64,000 nt of DNA, taken from the NCBI GenBank assembly GCA_965198795.1, contig OZ240674.1:992001-1056000 (forward strand). Reading direction: 5' to 3'. This stretch comes from G965198795 sp965198795. Lineage in GTDB: Bacteria > Pseudomonadota > Alphaproteobacteria > Rhodospirillales > Casp-alpha2. Of the stretch, positions 35,976-45,360 are shown piece by piece. Under the pieces are notes generated by a model, which saw nothing but the letters and a program-made list of their open reading frames with translations, made no database searches and was not told the DNA's origin. Position 1 is the stretch's first letter, and every line of letters starts with the position of its first letter. A program made the position numbers and the translations under genes.

Positions 35976-36518
35976 CTAGGCGGCCAGGTCCCCGGTGTAC
36001 TCGCCGCGCGCCGGGTAGTTCTTCTTGATCGCGAAGTCCAGCGCCGCAACCAACTCCTTGAAGTGCGGACGAACGAACGGCATGGTTTGAACCGAGCCGT
36101 AATAAAGCGCGCCGTCCGGCTGAACCATGAACAATCCCGGTTCGGAGAACAACGCCGGCTCTTCGACGCCGATGGAGGTTTTGCCGCGAGACGTAGAGAT
36201 GTAAAGACCCCACTCCTTGGCTTTTTTCAAACTCAGGCCGTATGCGAAACGTAATTTGGCCGCGCCGATTTTCTCGGCCATTTGCCTGGCGCGGTCCTCG
36301 CCGTCGGACGAAACGGCGACGCACGTGACGCCGCGAGCGGCGAATTCGTCAACCAGCTTCTCGAATTCGGTCAGGTAACTGGCGCAAAGCGGGCAGTGCA
36401 GGCCACGGTAAAAGCACACCACGGTGCCGCGCTCGGAGCCCTCATTATAGAGGTCAAATGCGCCGCCGCCCAGCAGGGGCAGCTTCAACCCAGGCACTTT
36501 CTGACGGGGAATAAGCAT
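35976..36518 (-). CDS. Peroxiredoxin-like (AhpC/TSA family) protein with CxxC
   Basis: A 180-residue thioredoxin-fold protein. The active motif is YRGLHCPLCASY with Cys42 and Cys45, where typical Prx have PxxTxxC; this fits the PRX-like 2 or atypical thiol peroxidase group. FAARGVTCVAVSSD and LFMVQPDGALYYGSVQ are family features. Cytosolic, no signal. It stands alone between the graveyard region and coq7. Confidence 0.85.
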   Translation of the reverse strand: MLIPRQKVPGLKLPLLGGGAFDLYNEGSERGTVVCFYRGLHCPLCASYLTEFEKLVDEFAARGVTCVAVSSDGEDRARQMAEKIGAAKLRFAYGLSLKKAKEWGLYISTSRGKTSIGVEEPALFSEPGLFMVQPDGALYYGSVQTMPFVRPHFKELVAALDFAIKKNYPARGEYTGDLAA

Positions 36519-36748
36519 TGATCAATCTCCAAGCAGGTTTGTGGAACAAATGAGAATGAAAGGGTTATACCGGGTTACCTGGATAGATAAATCCGAAAAA
36601 AGGACCAAGCGCCCGGCATGAGCGAATTTGATCGCTTGTCCGCCTTGATTTCCCGGTTCTCCTTGCCGGTGGTCCCAAGCGGAACCGGTCGCGCGGTTCG
36701 TCGGCGATATGGGAAAAAGCCCTTTTAGGATTGGGAACTCAACGTGAG

Positions 36749-37324
36749 CTAAATCCGTTCGCTGAGCCAAATGGCCAGTTTCGAGCCGCTTTTGACCGCG
36801 CCCTTGATGAGTTGGTGTCCGGGCGCTTCCTCCGCGCCGCGGGCCAGACCGATATCGCGGTGTTCCAGCTCTTCTTGGCGGAATTTCTCGAACGTCTCGG
36901 CCAACTCCGTTTCGCCCTCGGCTTCCAGGCGTTTGATCTGACCGGCGTAGTGCTCGTCAATCGTTTCCTCGACGGCGACGGTGCACGCGTGAGCGGCCTT
37001 CTCGCCCAACAGCGCGCAACCCGCCCCCAGGGCGAAGCCCGCGACGTTCCAGAGCGGCATTAACGCGGTCGGGCGAACGCGGCGGTCGGCGATCAGTTGA
37101 TTGAAGGTCTCGAAATGGGCCGCCTCCTGTTCTTGCATATGCTTTATTTCAGGGGCGGTCGGCGCGTCCTTCAGGACAGCCAATTGCCCGGCGTAAATCC
37201 GCGTGGCCCCGAATTCACCCGCATGATCGACCCGGATCATCCGCGCGACCTCCTCGCTGAGTTCCGGATCACCGGGCATGCGGGCGGGTTTTTGCGGTTT
37301 ATCGTTATCAATGGGCCGGGTCAT
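36749..37324 (-). CDS. coq7: Demethoxyubiquinone hydroxylase Coq7
   Basis: A 191-residue di-iron hydroxylase of ubiquinone biosynthesis. Iron ligands are visible in VDHAGEFGATRIY (Glu), EQEAAHFETF (Glu and His), VEETIDEHY and QEELEHRDIG. The ATG at 37324 lies inside the dsbB 3' end (17-base overlap). Presence supports an aerobic, ubiquinone-using alphaproteobacterium. A longer frame to 37639 is antisense shadow of dsbB. Confidence 0.94.
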   Translation of the reverse strand: MTRPIDNDKPQKPARMPGDPELSEEVARMIRVDHAGEFGATRIYAGQLAVLKDAPTAPEIKHMQEQEAAHFETFNQLIADRRVRPTALMPLWNVAGFALGAGCALLGEKAAHACTVAVEETIDEHYAGQIKRLEAEGETELAETFEKFRQEELEHRDIGLARGAEEAPGHQLIKGAVKSGSKLAIWLSERI

Positions 37325-37793
37325 GGCGTTCAATCCGTCGAACCAAGGTAAACAGGAGGATGGCGAAAGCGGCTGAATACAGCACGTTCCACGTCGCCAT
37401 GGAGAATCCCAGGAATGTCCAATCGATGGCGCCGCACGGCTTCTCCGCCGCTTGATTGAGGCCGGACAGCAGATCCCGAGTTGAAATCGCTCCCTGGACC
37501 CCGCCGTCACAAACCGCCGACGCCCACCAACGCTGTTCCACGCCGACGTGATAAACAGCAATGGCCGAACCAATGGCGAACGCGGCGCTGGCGACGCGCA
37601 ACAGGAGCGTTTTCGTCCAGCCAAACCAAACGAGAACACCGGTCAAACCGGCGATCAAGAAAGGCGCGCGCTGGTACAGGCACAACTCGCAGGGCCGCGC
37701 GTCCAGGAAATACTGACTGTAGAGCGCGTAGGCGAGCGGTCCGAAACCGGCGGCGGCCAGACCTGTTCCCAATGCTTTGGATGACGTCGGCAT
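37308..37793 (-). CDS. dsbB: Disulfide bond formation protein DsbB
   Basis: A 161-residue membrane protein with four helices. The quinone-linked pair Cys35/Cys38 (PCELC) and the periplasmic pair Cys95/Cys120 are in place. It reoxidises DsbA using ubiquinone. The ATG at 37793 was chosen; a longer frame adds a poorly structured N-terminus. Overlaps coq7, and the two are probably co-transcribed. Confidence 0.93.
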   Translation of the reverse strand: MPTSSKALGTGLAAAGFGPLAYALYSQYFLDARPCELCLYQRAPFLIAGLTGVLVWFGWTKTLLLRVASAAFAIGSAIAVYHVGVEQRWWASAVCDGGVQGAISTRDLLSGLNQAAEKPCGAIDWTFLGFSMATWNVLYSAAFAILLFTLVRRIERHDPAH

Positions 37794-37933
37794 AACCCAT
37801 ATATACGGGGGTTTTGATGTTCTCTCAACCGCGGGCCGGGGTAACGGAACGATTGCGGGCGCCGTCATTCCAGCGGGTGCCGGACGCCGGCGCCGGCTGG
37901 AGTGAACCCCGGCTTCCGCCGGAGCGGCGCCCG

Positions 37934-39682
37934 TCAATGGCCCGGCTTCCACACCCACATCAGGTACATGCCGTCAAAAGTGCGGGGCGCTGTTTCCTCG
38001 AACTCGGCCCAGGCGTCCAGGTTCAGGATTTCCTCCAGGCCGAATTTCTCGACGAACGGGCGCTCGACGGCGGGGTGGAGCTGAAACCCCCGGAACCTTA
38101 AACCCTCGGCGTCGAGGAACGTCTTGATATCGGACAGGCGGCAGGGAATTTCGTTCTCGTGAAGCGCCAGGTCACGGAAATTGCTTAAGGTATGGGCGTC
38201 GGACGAGGACGCGATATCCGGCCCTTCGACAACGATCTCGCCGGACAGCAACCGATGGCGGAAGTCGCGGATGGCGTCGGGCGTGACGGCGGCGTGTCGT
38301 TCGTCGAACGCCGCCCGAAGCGCCTTGACGTTTTCCCGCGCGACGGCGCTGTAGAGGCCGATGAACATCAACCCGCGCGGCTCCAGAATATCCGACAGCG
38401 CCTTCCAGCCCCGGTAAGGGTCGGCCATGTGGTGCAGGACGCCGATGCTCTCGATCACCTTGAAGGTCTCGCCGATTGTCCCGGCGTTCAGGATGTCGCC
38501 CCGCAGGAATCGCAATCGCCCGCAGCCGAAATCCTCCGCCTTCCGGGCGGCGTGGCCCAGGCTCGCCGAGCTGAGGTCGAGCGCCAGGATGTCGGCGTTG
38601 GGACCATAAAAGCTCTCCGCCCTCACGGCCTGCTCGCCCGTGCCGCAGCCGGCGACCAACACCTTGAAGGGTCCGTCCAGAAACGCCAGTTCCGGCTTGT
38701 CGAAATGGCCGCCCATCATGTGTCCGCCGCCGCCTTTGGGAGGCAGGTGCTCGGTCAGCCAGCGGGGATAGGGATTGGCCTCGTACTGGGCCCGCACCTT
38801 GGCGGACGCGGCGTCTCCGTCACCGCCGAGAACGGGTATCCGGGACGCCAGATCCATTTCCGTTTCACGCTCGGCCAGGGCTTCCCCGATCAAGGTTCCG
38901 AAGGGGGACGGCGCGCCGGCGGGCGCCTTTTCGAACACCTCGTGAACCGGTTTGTAGAACAGGGCGGGCAAACCGCCGCCGGACAGCGCCCGCCGCTCTC
39001 CGTCGCTGACGGCCCAGACGTATTCGTTGGACCGGCATTGGCGGGCGAGGGCGGCCGCGAAGCCGGCCGTGTCTCTGTCCGTCATCAAATCCGGGTCTTC
39101 CAGGAACCTCCGGCGCGCGGCGGTCAGCAGCCGCTCCCACGTCCAATCGCGGTTAACGCCGCGCGACAAAGCGGCCCGCGCCAGCGCGTCCGCCCGCGCC
39201 GCCCTGCCCGAACGTCCCAGCAGCACGCCGGCCGCCTGGTCCGCTCCCCCTTCCGCGCCGTCCGCGCTCAAAGCGGCGAAAACCGGCGCCCAGGCCTCCG
39301 CGCCCTTCGCCGCCTCGAAAGCGGCCGCCCCCAGGGCGCGGCCGTCGACGTCGTCAAAGCCCAGCGCCGCCGTCAGGCCCCTTGGATTGAGGAGCGACGC
39401 GTCCGCCGCCGCGCCCCGCCTGACGAGCGTGGAGAGCCGCCGGGCGGCGCCGTGGTCCGTTCTGTCCCATTGCAGGGCCGTGGAGAACGCCTTCGCCGCC
39501 AGATCGAAACGCTGCGCCGCCTGGAGCGCCCTGCCGGACAGATGATGAAGTTCCGCAGCCCGCGGTTCCCGCTTCAAGGCCCGGTCCAGCAAGTCAATGG
39601 CGTCCCCGGACCGGCCCGACCGCAGACAGGCGAGCGCCTCGTCATGGAGCTTTCGCGTCTTGGCGGATAACAGGCGGGACAC
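37934..39682 (-). CDS. TPR domain fused to class I methyltransferase
   Basis: A 582-residue protein. The GTG at 39682 lies only 4 bases after the upstream DedA-family stop, so the genes are coupled. N-terminal TPR repeats (residues about 10-100), a middle helical region, and an S-adenosylmethionine-dependent methyltransferase domain from about residue 345 with motif I FKVLVAGCGTGEQAVRAES, plus DILALDLSSASLGHA and IESIGVLHHM. Similar TPR-methyltransferases occur widely in alphaproteobacteria; substrate unknown. Confidence 0.87.
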   Translation of the reverse strand: MSRLLSAKTRKLHDEALACLRSGRSGDAIDLLDRALKREPRAAELHHLSGRALQAAQRFDLAAKAFSTALQWDRTDHGAARRLSTLVRRGAAADASLLNPRGLTAALGFDDVDGRALGAAAFEAAKGAEAWAPVFAALSADGAEGGADQAAGVLLGRSGRAARADALARAALSRGVNRDWTWERLLTAARRRFLEDPDLMTDRDTAGFAAALARQCRSNEYVWAVSDGERRALSGGGLPALFYKPVHEVFEKAPAGAPSPFGTLIGEALAERETEMDLASRIPVLGGDGDAASAKVRAQYEANPYPRWLTEHLPPKGGGGHMMGGHFDKPELAFLDGPFKVLVAGCGTGEQAVRAESFYGPNADILALDLSSASLGHAARKAEDFGCGRLRFLRGDILNAGTIGETFKVIESIGVLHHMADPYRGWKALSDILEPRGLMFIGLYSAVARENVKALRAAFDERHAAVTPDAIRDFRHRLLSGEIVVEGPDIASSSDAHTLSNFRDLALHENEIPCRLSDIKTFLDAEGLRFRGFQLHPAVERPFVEKFGLEEILNLDAWAEFEETAPRTFDGMYLMWVWKPGH

Positions 39683-39686
39683 GGGT

Positions 39687-40268
39687 TCAGGACAGCAGTT
39701 TGACGGCGGCGAAGCCGCCCGCCAGCAGGACGCAGGAAACGGCGAACACCAGACCCAGCCGCTTCTCAATGAACGCGCGAATGGGCGGACCAAACTTCCA
39801 GAGCAGGGCGGCGGTCAGGAAGAACCGGAGCCCCCGCGCCGCCACGCTCGCCGTCATGAAAATCACGACGTCGAGCCGTGTGACGCCGGACAGAATAGTG
39901 ATGACCTTGTAGGGGAACGGCGTCACGCCGGCGATGAAGACGGACCAGGCCCCCCATTCGTTGTAGGTCTCCCGGAAGGTTCCGAACTTGGCGGTATGGC
40001 CGTAGAATTCCATCACCGGCCGGCCGATCTGTTCGAACAGGAAATAGCCGATCCCATAGCCCGCAAGTCCGCCCAGAACGGACGCCGCGGTGCAGATGAA
40101 CGCGATCCGCCACGCCCGGTCCGGGTTCTTCAGCACCATGGGGATCAGCAACGCGTCGGGCGGAATGGGAAAGACCGAGCTTTCCGCGAACGAGACGCCC
40201 GCCAAAACCTTTTCCGAATGCCCGCCGCCCGCGAGGGACATGATCCAGTCATAGAGGCGGCGGAGCAT
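39687..40268 (-). CDS. YqaA/DedA-family membrane protein
   Basis: A 193-residue inner-membrane protein of the VTT/SNARE-associated group, with about five hydrophobic segments. The conserved G[LV]AGYGIGYFLFEQIG and TPFPYKVITILSGVTRLD motifs are present; the latter carries the functional Pro-Phe-Lys of the family. Members are linked to lipid scrambling and membrane homeostasis. Followed at 4 bases by the TPR-methyltransferase gene. Confidence 0.9.
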   Translation of the reverse strand: MLRRLYDWIMSLAGGGHSEKVLAGVSFAESSVFPIPPDALLIPMVLKNPDRAWRIAFICTAASVLGGLAGYGIGYFLFEQIGRPVMEFYGHTAKFGTFRETYNEWGAWSVFIAGVTPFPYKVITILSGVTRLDVVIFMTASVAARGLRFFLTAALLWKFGPPIRAFIEKRLGLVFAVSCVLLAGGFAAVKLLS

Positions 40269-40507
40269 GGGCGGACCTTTTGATCAAGTTTTTGGAGAGG
40301 ATCGCGCGGGGACGTTGACGCGGGGACGTTGACGTGGGGGCGTTGGTAGCGCCTCGCGCCCCGCTTGTCACCCGTCTTCTTGTCACCCGTCCTCGCAAGG
40401 CGCGCGCCGCGGCGGATGGGGAGCGCGAACCCGGCCGCCGTCCCCGGGCTTGGCGGCTTGACCCGGGCGCGCGCGCGGACGGGCGGGGCGGATGACGGCG
40501 TTCGTGC

Positions 40508-40537
40508 TTGACGCCGGGCCGCCCAGGGCGGTACTTA
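40508..40537 (+). promoter_or_regulatory. Promoter of tRNA-Leu
   Basis: TTGACG (40508-40513) and TACTTA (40532-40537) with 18-base spacing; the start would be about 40544, 12 bases before the mature tRNA. Confidence 0.55.
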
Positions 40538-40555
40538 GGCTCCCCTTCAAGGCGC

Positions 40556-40642
40556 GCGGGTGTGGCGGAATTGGTAGACGCGCCGGATTCAAAATCCGGT
40601 TCTGGCGACAGAGTGTCGGTTCGAGTCCGACCACCCGCACCA
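40556..40642 (+). tRNA. tRNA-Leu, anticodon CAA
   Basis: An 87-nt cloverleaf: acceptor GCGGGTG pairs with CACCCGC, D arm with GGCGGAATTGGTAGACGCG, anticodon stem CCGGA/TCCGG around TTCAAAA (anticodon CAA), a long variable arm, and TTCGAGTC in the T loop. CCA is encoded. Decodes UUG. Confidence 0.96.
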
Positions 40643-41149
40643 AGCCGTCCCCGGAGCCTCCTATCCGGAGAGCCGATTTTCCGGGGCGATCCGCCGGAGG
40701 GGGTTTCCAGGCATACCGGTCCGCCGCCGCCCTGGGTTGTCTGGGGGTTGTCTGACCGCCCGGAGAAGTGTGGCGATCCCGCCCGCCACCGGGGCGCCAT
40801 TCCCGCGAAGGCGGGGGTCCAATCAGGGAATGGTCTGAATTCCCGCCTGCGCGGGAATGGCGGATCAAACCTCTTGGAAACCGCTTATGGAATCCGCATC
40901 TCTCTTGAATGTTTTCACGGCTTCTTTCCCGCGGTGGCGCATATTGGAATCTGCGGCTCGCGCCGGCATAAAATGAAGTCTCATTGTCTTCGGGGTCCTG
41001 AAAAACGCGGCGACGGCGTTCATGAAACCGTCCCTGTGCCCCGCTAATCCTGCCCCGCTAATCCTGCTTGACGCGCTTGACCTCGCGCATGGGCCGGGAA
41101 GCCCGGAAACGAAAGGGCGGTAGGACAATCAGCATCCACCGCCTTGGGA
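40643..41149. repeat. Intergenic region with REP-like inverted repeat (40796-40861)
   Basis: GCCATTCCCGCG at 40796-40807 pairs with CGCGGGAATGGC at 40850-40861, each arm itself containing a small REP palindrome. The rest of the interval has no recognised gene. Similar GC hairpins occur near 24803, 26426, 26880, 27750, 37862, 47087 and 55495. Confidence 0.7.
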
Positions 41150-42126
41150 AGAGCCTTGGGGGGGGCTTGGGCGCCGCGTTGGAGTTCAAACGCCGTTGGC
41201 CTGAAAACTTCAAAGCCTATAAAACCGCTTGCGATCGGCGGAAGGTGATTCCGGGGTCAATGTTGACGTTTGAACGGTTAGACCTCTTGGATGATGGGTC
41301 GCCTAAATATTTGATCAATTTCCCTACCAAGCGCCATTAGCGAGAGAAATCCAAAATATCTTATATCGAAGATGGCTTGATCGGCCTTGTCGATGAAATA
41401 TGGCGTCGATGAAATATGGCGCCTGAATATTTCGTCAATCGCCTTGCCGCCCCTAGGGTGTGGTAATGGGGGGTCGCCATGGGATGAAGTTCAACCGCTC
41501 ATCGAGCAAACCTTGGCGGCTCTTGATGATGTCACGGTTTACATGCCAGAGGGCAGTTTAAGCCCGCCATAGTATGATGGCCCAATTTTAGAGATGACGA
41601 GCACGCGAGCCCTTCTCGTCAAAACAATTGGAGATTTCGAGAAATACTTTGGTGGACACCTAACACGTATATCATGACAGAAGATTGTTTATTTTCTCCA
41701 GGTAATGGGCCTAAATTTTAATGCCGGGTTTGAAAAGTGTGAATACGGCCCTTACGCGCCCGATTTGAAAAACATCTCAAAGTGATGGAGACCAAGGGGT
41801 TTATCGAAGGTTTTTCATCTCGTGAAATTCGTGTTAGTTTCAGCGCTTTCGCGCAAGCTAACGATTATCTCCAATCAAACAACATCAATGACGAGGCGAA
41901 CCGTATAAAGAAACTCGAATTATTGATTGAGGGTTACGAGAGTCCTCTTGGAATGGAACTTTTATCAAGCGTCCATTTCCTCGCCACGAACGAGTGTAAA
42001 TCATTGGTCGAAGACATTATCCATGCCATCCAATCTTGGACAGATCAAAAAGCTACTAAGTTCGGCCAAGAAAAAATTGAGAAAGCTCACCAAAGACTAG
42101 TCGAGGATGATCTGATTTCACCTTGA
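41150..42126 (+). pseudogene. DarG-type antitoxin (macro domain ADP-ribosyl hydrolase) relic
   Basis: The macro domain is readable as LGAALEFKRRWPENFKAYK, GDLLDD-like LDLLDDGSPKYLINFPTKRH, then a TAG where homologues have Trp, then IALPPLGCGNGG after a frameshift caused by a 16-bp tandem duplication (41392-41423). The C-terminal domain follows in pieces (STRALLVKTIGDFEKYFGG; FNAGFEKCEYGPYAPDLKN; ETKGFIEGFSSREI to LVEDDLISP). DarG reverses DNA ADP-ribosylation by DarT. The start of the macro domain and the darT toxin are missing. Its base composition is AT-richer than its flanks. Confidence 0.83.
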
Positions 42127-42776
42127 CCGAACTCATCCTCAATGGCCCGGACAACGCCTCTCTCACCATCGTCCTCGCCCACGGCGCGGGCGCGCCGATG
42201 GACTCGCCTTTCATGGAGGCGTTCGCGGAAGGTCTGGCGGACGACGGGTTCCGGGTCGCGCGGTTCGAGTTCCCCTATATGGCGGAGCGGCGGACGACGG
42301 GAAGGAAACGCCCGCCCGACCCCCGCAAGGTTCTGCTTGAAACATGGAATGAGATGATTGAGGAACTCGGTCCGGAAACCCTGATCGTCGGCGGCAAGTC
42401 CATGGGCGGGCGGATGGCCTCGCTGGTCTGCGCCGAGCGGGAAGCTGCGGGTAATCCGCTTAAGGGTCTGGTCTGTCTGGGCTACCCCTTTCATCCGCTG
42501 GGGAAACCGGAAAAGCTCCGCGCCGGGCATCTGGAAAATCTTAAAACACCGGCGCTGATCTGCCAGGGAACCCGTGACGCGCTGGGCGCCCGGGATGAGG
42601 TCACGGGGTATCGATTATCGCCCGCCGTCACGCTTCATTGGCTGCCCGACGGCGATCACGGCTTTAAGCCGAGAAAGACGTCCGGCCATACGGAGGACCG
42701 GAACCGGCGCTCGGCGATCAACGCCGTTACTCAATTCGCCAAACAGCTCCGCCCCCATGCGCCTTGTTCATTTTAA
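42123..42776 (+). CDS. Alpha/beta hydrolase, KANL3/Tex30-like
   Basis: A 217-residue hydrolase with the oxyanion segment LAHGAGAPMDSPFM, nucleophile elbow GGKSMGGRMA, acid in QGTRDALG and His in GDHGFKPRK. The TTG start overlaps the darG relic stop by four bases (TTGA), typical of translational coupling. An esterase role is likely but substrate is unknown. Its flanking REP-free context and GC content match the core genome. Confidence 0.85.
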   Translation: MTELILNGPDNASLTIVLAHGAGAPMDSPFMEAFAEGLADDGFRVARFEFPYMAERRTTGRKRPPDPRKVLLETWNEMIEELGPETLIVGGKSMGGRMASLVCAEREAAGNPLKGLVCLGYPFHPLGKPEKLRAGHLENLKTPALICQGTRDALGARDEVTGYRLSPAVTLHWLPDGDHGFKPRKTSGHTEDRNRRSAINAVTQFAKQLRPHAPCSF

Positions 42777-43004
42777 TCCGCTTTCATTCCCGGCCCCATG
42801 ACACCGACGGCGTGAAGGAGTTCCTCCGCCGCGTCCCCGGCCTCACCGCCGGCGGCCGCCCAAACCTGAATTCCCCCGGCTGTTGGCTTTATGGCGGCGC
42901 GCGGGCCGGGCGACAGCGGGAAATGCCGAAACCAATGGCAAAAAATCAAACAACCCGTTCAAAAATATATGAATTTACAAGAGAACGCCCGGAAGCGCCG
43001 TCTT

Positions 43005-43511
43005 TCACGCTCCTCCAAACAGGACGGCATGCATGACACGCCCCGGCAAGAGAGTGAAGAGGCCGGTGACGACTAGAGCAAGGAAAAACAGATACGACAT
43101 GCTTCTGCGATGCCGCTGAATGTCGCCCCGGCGCGCGGCCCTGATCCCGATCCACAGGCTTATGAGAACGATGGGGATCAACAAATGAACTGGCGAAAAT
43201 ATCCCCCAAATCCGTATTCCATAAATGAACGCCGCCGTGAGGGCGGTTCCGGCCATCAAGACGCACCAGACGTACCCGGCCAGACGGTGTGAAAAAGTTC
43301 CCTTGGGCATGAGCAATTGCAGGCTTCCCAGACCGAGGGCGGCGAGCGCCAGCGCCGCATGGTGCGGGACTGGGAACGGTTCAGCCCAAAGACGCGAAAA
43401 ATCCGGCGTTAAATAATCCATTTCGAACAGCGCTTGATTGATCGATACGTCCGCAGCCTCAAAAAAGACGAACCCACGCCCCATCAGCCGCGTGATCCGG
43501 GCCGTTTGCAC
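43005..43511 (-). CDS. DUF2306-type membrane protein
   Basis: A 168-residue protein with four predicted membrane helices. Features of DUF2306 are visible: GSLQLLMPKGTFSHRLAGYVW and conserved His/Arg (RGDIQRHRRSM). The start GTG at 43511 is the best available. Function is unknown; such proteins have been suggested to be small heme- or quinone-associated membrane proteins, without proof. Confidence 0.78.
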   Translation of the reverse strand: MQTARITRLMGRGFVFFEAADVSINQALFEMDYLTPDFSRLWAEPFPVPHHAALALAALGLGSLQLLMPKGTFSHRLAGYVWCVLMAGTALTAAFIYGIRIWGIFSPVHLLIPIVLISLWIGIRAARRGDIQRHRRSMSYLFFLALVVTGLFTLLPGRVMHAVLFGGA

Positions 43512-43698
43512 ACGCCTTTTACGAATGTAGCACGTTCATCGCTGTCGTGGGAATAAGCCGGTCCAGCTGGCTGGCGCACGCCGTGCTTACGGACGCGGCG
43601 GGGAAGCCCCCCTTCGGGCCGGCGGGCATGGCGGTGTCCGGCCGGACCATGCGGCGCTCGCCGTTTTGACGGCTGAATGGGCCCGCGCCTTAATTCCT

Positions 43699-44184
43699 TC
43701 AAGTACCGTCCCGCCGCACCGGCAGGGCGGTTTCTTCTTTTATGGTGCAGACCACGATCCGCGATTGCGTGTCTGCGATGACGCCAAGGCCGTGGACATG
43801 ATCGCGCAGGAAAACATCGAATGCCTGAATGCTGGGGCACAGAACCTTGATGACGTAATCAACGGCGCCAGTGATTTTCTCGCAGGTCACGACCTCGGGT
43901 CTCGCGACCATGGCGCGTTCGAATATTTCCATGTTCTCGCGGTTGGGCATAGCGAGTTTGATCAGCGCGTAGGCCACGAAGTCGAGGCCCAAGGCATGCC
44001 GGTCGGCGATCGCCACCGTGCGCTTGATGACGCCCATTTCCTTCAAGCGTTTTACACGCCGCCAGCAGGGCGTTTGCGACAGTCCGACCCGTTCCGCGAG
44101 TTCCGCCATAGAAATCTCGCCGTTCCCTTGCAGGAGATGGAGAATCCTGATCTCCCATTCATCGAAATTAGTTTCTTTCGTCAT
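43699..44184 (-). CDS. Lrp/AsnC family transcriptional regulator
   Basis: A 161-residue regulator: helix-turn-helix at residues 10-55 (ISMAELAERVGLSQTPCWRRVKRL) and a RAM ligand-binding domain (residues 70-150). It is divergent from leucine dehydrogenase, which it very probably controls in response to branched-chain amino acids. The 123-bp intergenic region holds a candidate operator. Confidence 0.93.
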   Translation of the reverse strand: MTKETNFDEWEIRILHLLQGNGEISMAELAERVGLSQTPCWRRVKRLKEMGVIKRTVAIADRHALGLDFVAYALIKLAMPNRENMEIFERAMVARPEVVTCEKITGAVDYVIKVLCPSIQAFDVFLRDHVHGLGVIADTQSRIVVCTIKEETALPVRRDGT

Positions 44185-44232
44185 TTACCAAATTTCAAAA
44201 AAATGATCCCAAAATCTATCACTTAGGCGAGT

Positions 44233-44257
44233 AATTGGGAACATATCACTCCAAATT
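44233..44257. promoter_or_regulatory. Imperfect palindrome between lrp-like gene and leucine dehydrogenase
   Basis: AATTGG at 44233-44238 and CCAAATT at 44251-44257 form an inverted repeat with a 12-bp AT-rich centre, of the size expected for an Lrp/AsnC dimer site. The A/T content here is high. Confidence 0.45.
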
Positions 44258-44307
44258 CCGCGTTATCCTTGTCAACAAACAAGCCAACGAGTTCAGAGGA
44301 TACAGCC

Positions 44308-45360
44308 ATGGCTTTCGATCATGCCGAATTCGATAAACACGAAGGTCTGACGTTCGCGCACGATGCGGCTTCCGGCCTGAACGCCATCATCGCCATTCAC
44401 GACACCCGTTTGGGTCCCGCCCTTGGCGGCACGCGGTTTTGGAATTATGGAACCAGCGCGGACGCGCTGACCGACGTGCTGAGGCTATCGAGGGGGATGA
44501 CCTATAAGAACGCTATCGCGGGCCTCAATTTCGGCGGCGGCAAGGCGGTCATTTGGGGAGCCCCCGAAACCGCCAAATCGCCCGCCCTTTGGCGCGCCTA
44601 CGGCCGCGCGTTGAATGATCTGGGCGGGCGGTTCGTCACCGGCGAGGACGTTGGACTGACGGTCGGCGACGTGGACGAAGTGATGAAAACCAGCCGCTTC
44701 ATCTCGGGCTCGTCCACCGGTCCCGCCGCCAGCGGCGACCCATCCGGTTTCACGGCGGAGGGTGTTTTTCTCGGATTGAAGGCCACCGCGAAAGCCGCCT
44801 TCGGCGGGACGGACGTCAAGGGCCTGCGTGTCGGGGTTCTGGGCTTGGGCGCGGTCGGCTGGAAATTGGCCGGAAAGCTCCACGATGCGGGCGCGAGTCT
44901 TGTGGTCGCCGACATCGACGCGGAAAAAGCGGCCCGGGCCGGGGAACTTTTCGGGGCCTCGGTTTCCGATCCGGCCTTCCTGGCCGCCGAGGACATGGAC
45001 CTGTTCGCGCCCTGCGCCCTGGGCGGCGTCATCAACGAGGCCGCCCTTTCCCGGCTGAAAGCGAAAGCGATTGCGGGCGCCGCCAACAATCAACTGGCGA
45101 CGCGGGATATGGACGCGGCCTTGGCGGCCGGCGGAGTCCTCTACGCCCCAGACTACGTCATCAATGGCGGCGGCGTCATGAATGTGGCGGCGGAAGCCGA
45201 AGGCGACTATGACGCGGATAGGGTTTGGGCGAACGTCGCGCGAATTCCCGGCACGCTCGGCACCATCTTCAAGCGCGCCAGAGCGACTGGGACGCCGACC
45301 AACATGATCGCGGACGCCATGGCGCAAGAGCGCTTGGAAGGCCCGAGGAAAGCCGCGTAA
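44308..45360 (+). CDS. Leucine/branched-chain amino acid dehydrogenase
   Basis: A 350-residue Glu/Leu/Phe/Val dehydrogenase family enzyme that oxidatively deaminates branched-chain (or aromatic) amino acids with NAD+. The catalytic Lys lies in NFGGGKAVI and a second Lys in SRGMTYKNAIAGL; the Rossmann motif is VGVLGLGAVGWKLA. The ATG at 44308 follows GAGGA. Divergent from the Lrp-type regulator. Leu versus Phe preference cannot be decided. Confidence 0.92.
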   Translation: MAFDHAEFDKHEGLTFAHDAASGLNAIIAIHDTRLGPALGGTRFWNYGTSADALTDVLRLSRGMTYKNAIAGLNFGGGKAVIWGAPETAKSPALWRAYGRALNDLGGRFVTGEDVGLTVGDVDEVMKTSRFISGSSTGPAASGDPSGFTAEGVFLGLKATAKAAFGGTDVKGLRVGVLGLGAVGWKLAGKLHDAGASLVVADIDAEKAARAGELFGASVSDPAFLAAEDMDLFAPCALGGVINEAALSRLKAKAIAGAANNQLATRDMDAALAAGGVLYAPDYVINGGGVMNVAAEAEGDYDADRVWANVARIPGTLGTIFKRARATGTPTNMIADAMAQERLEGPRKAA

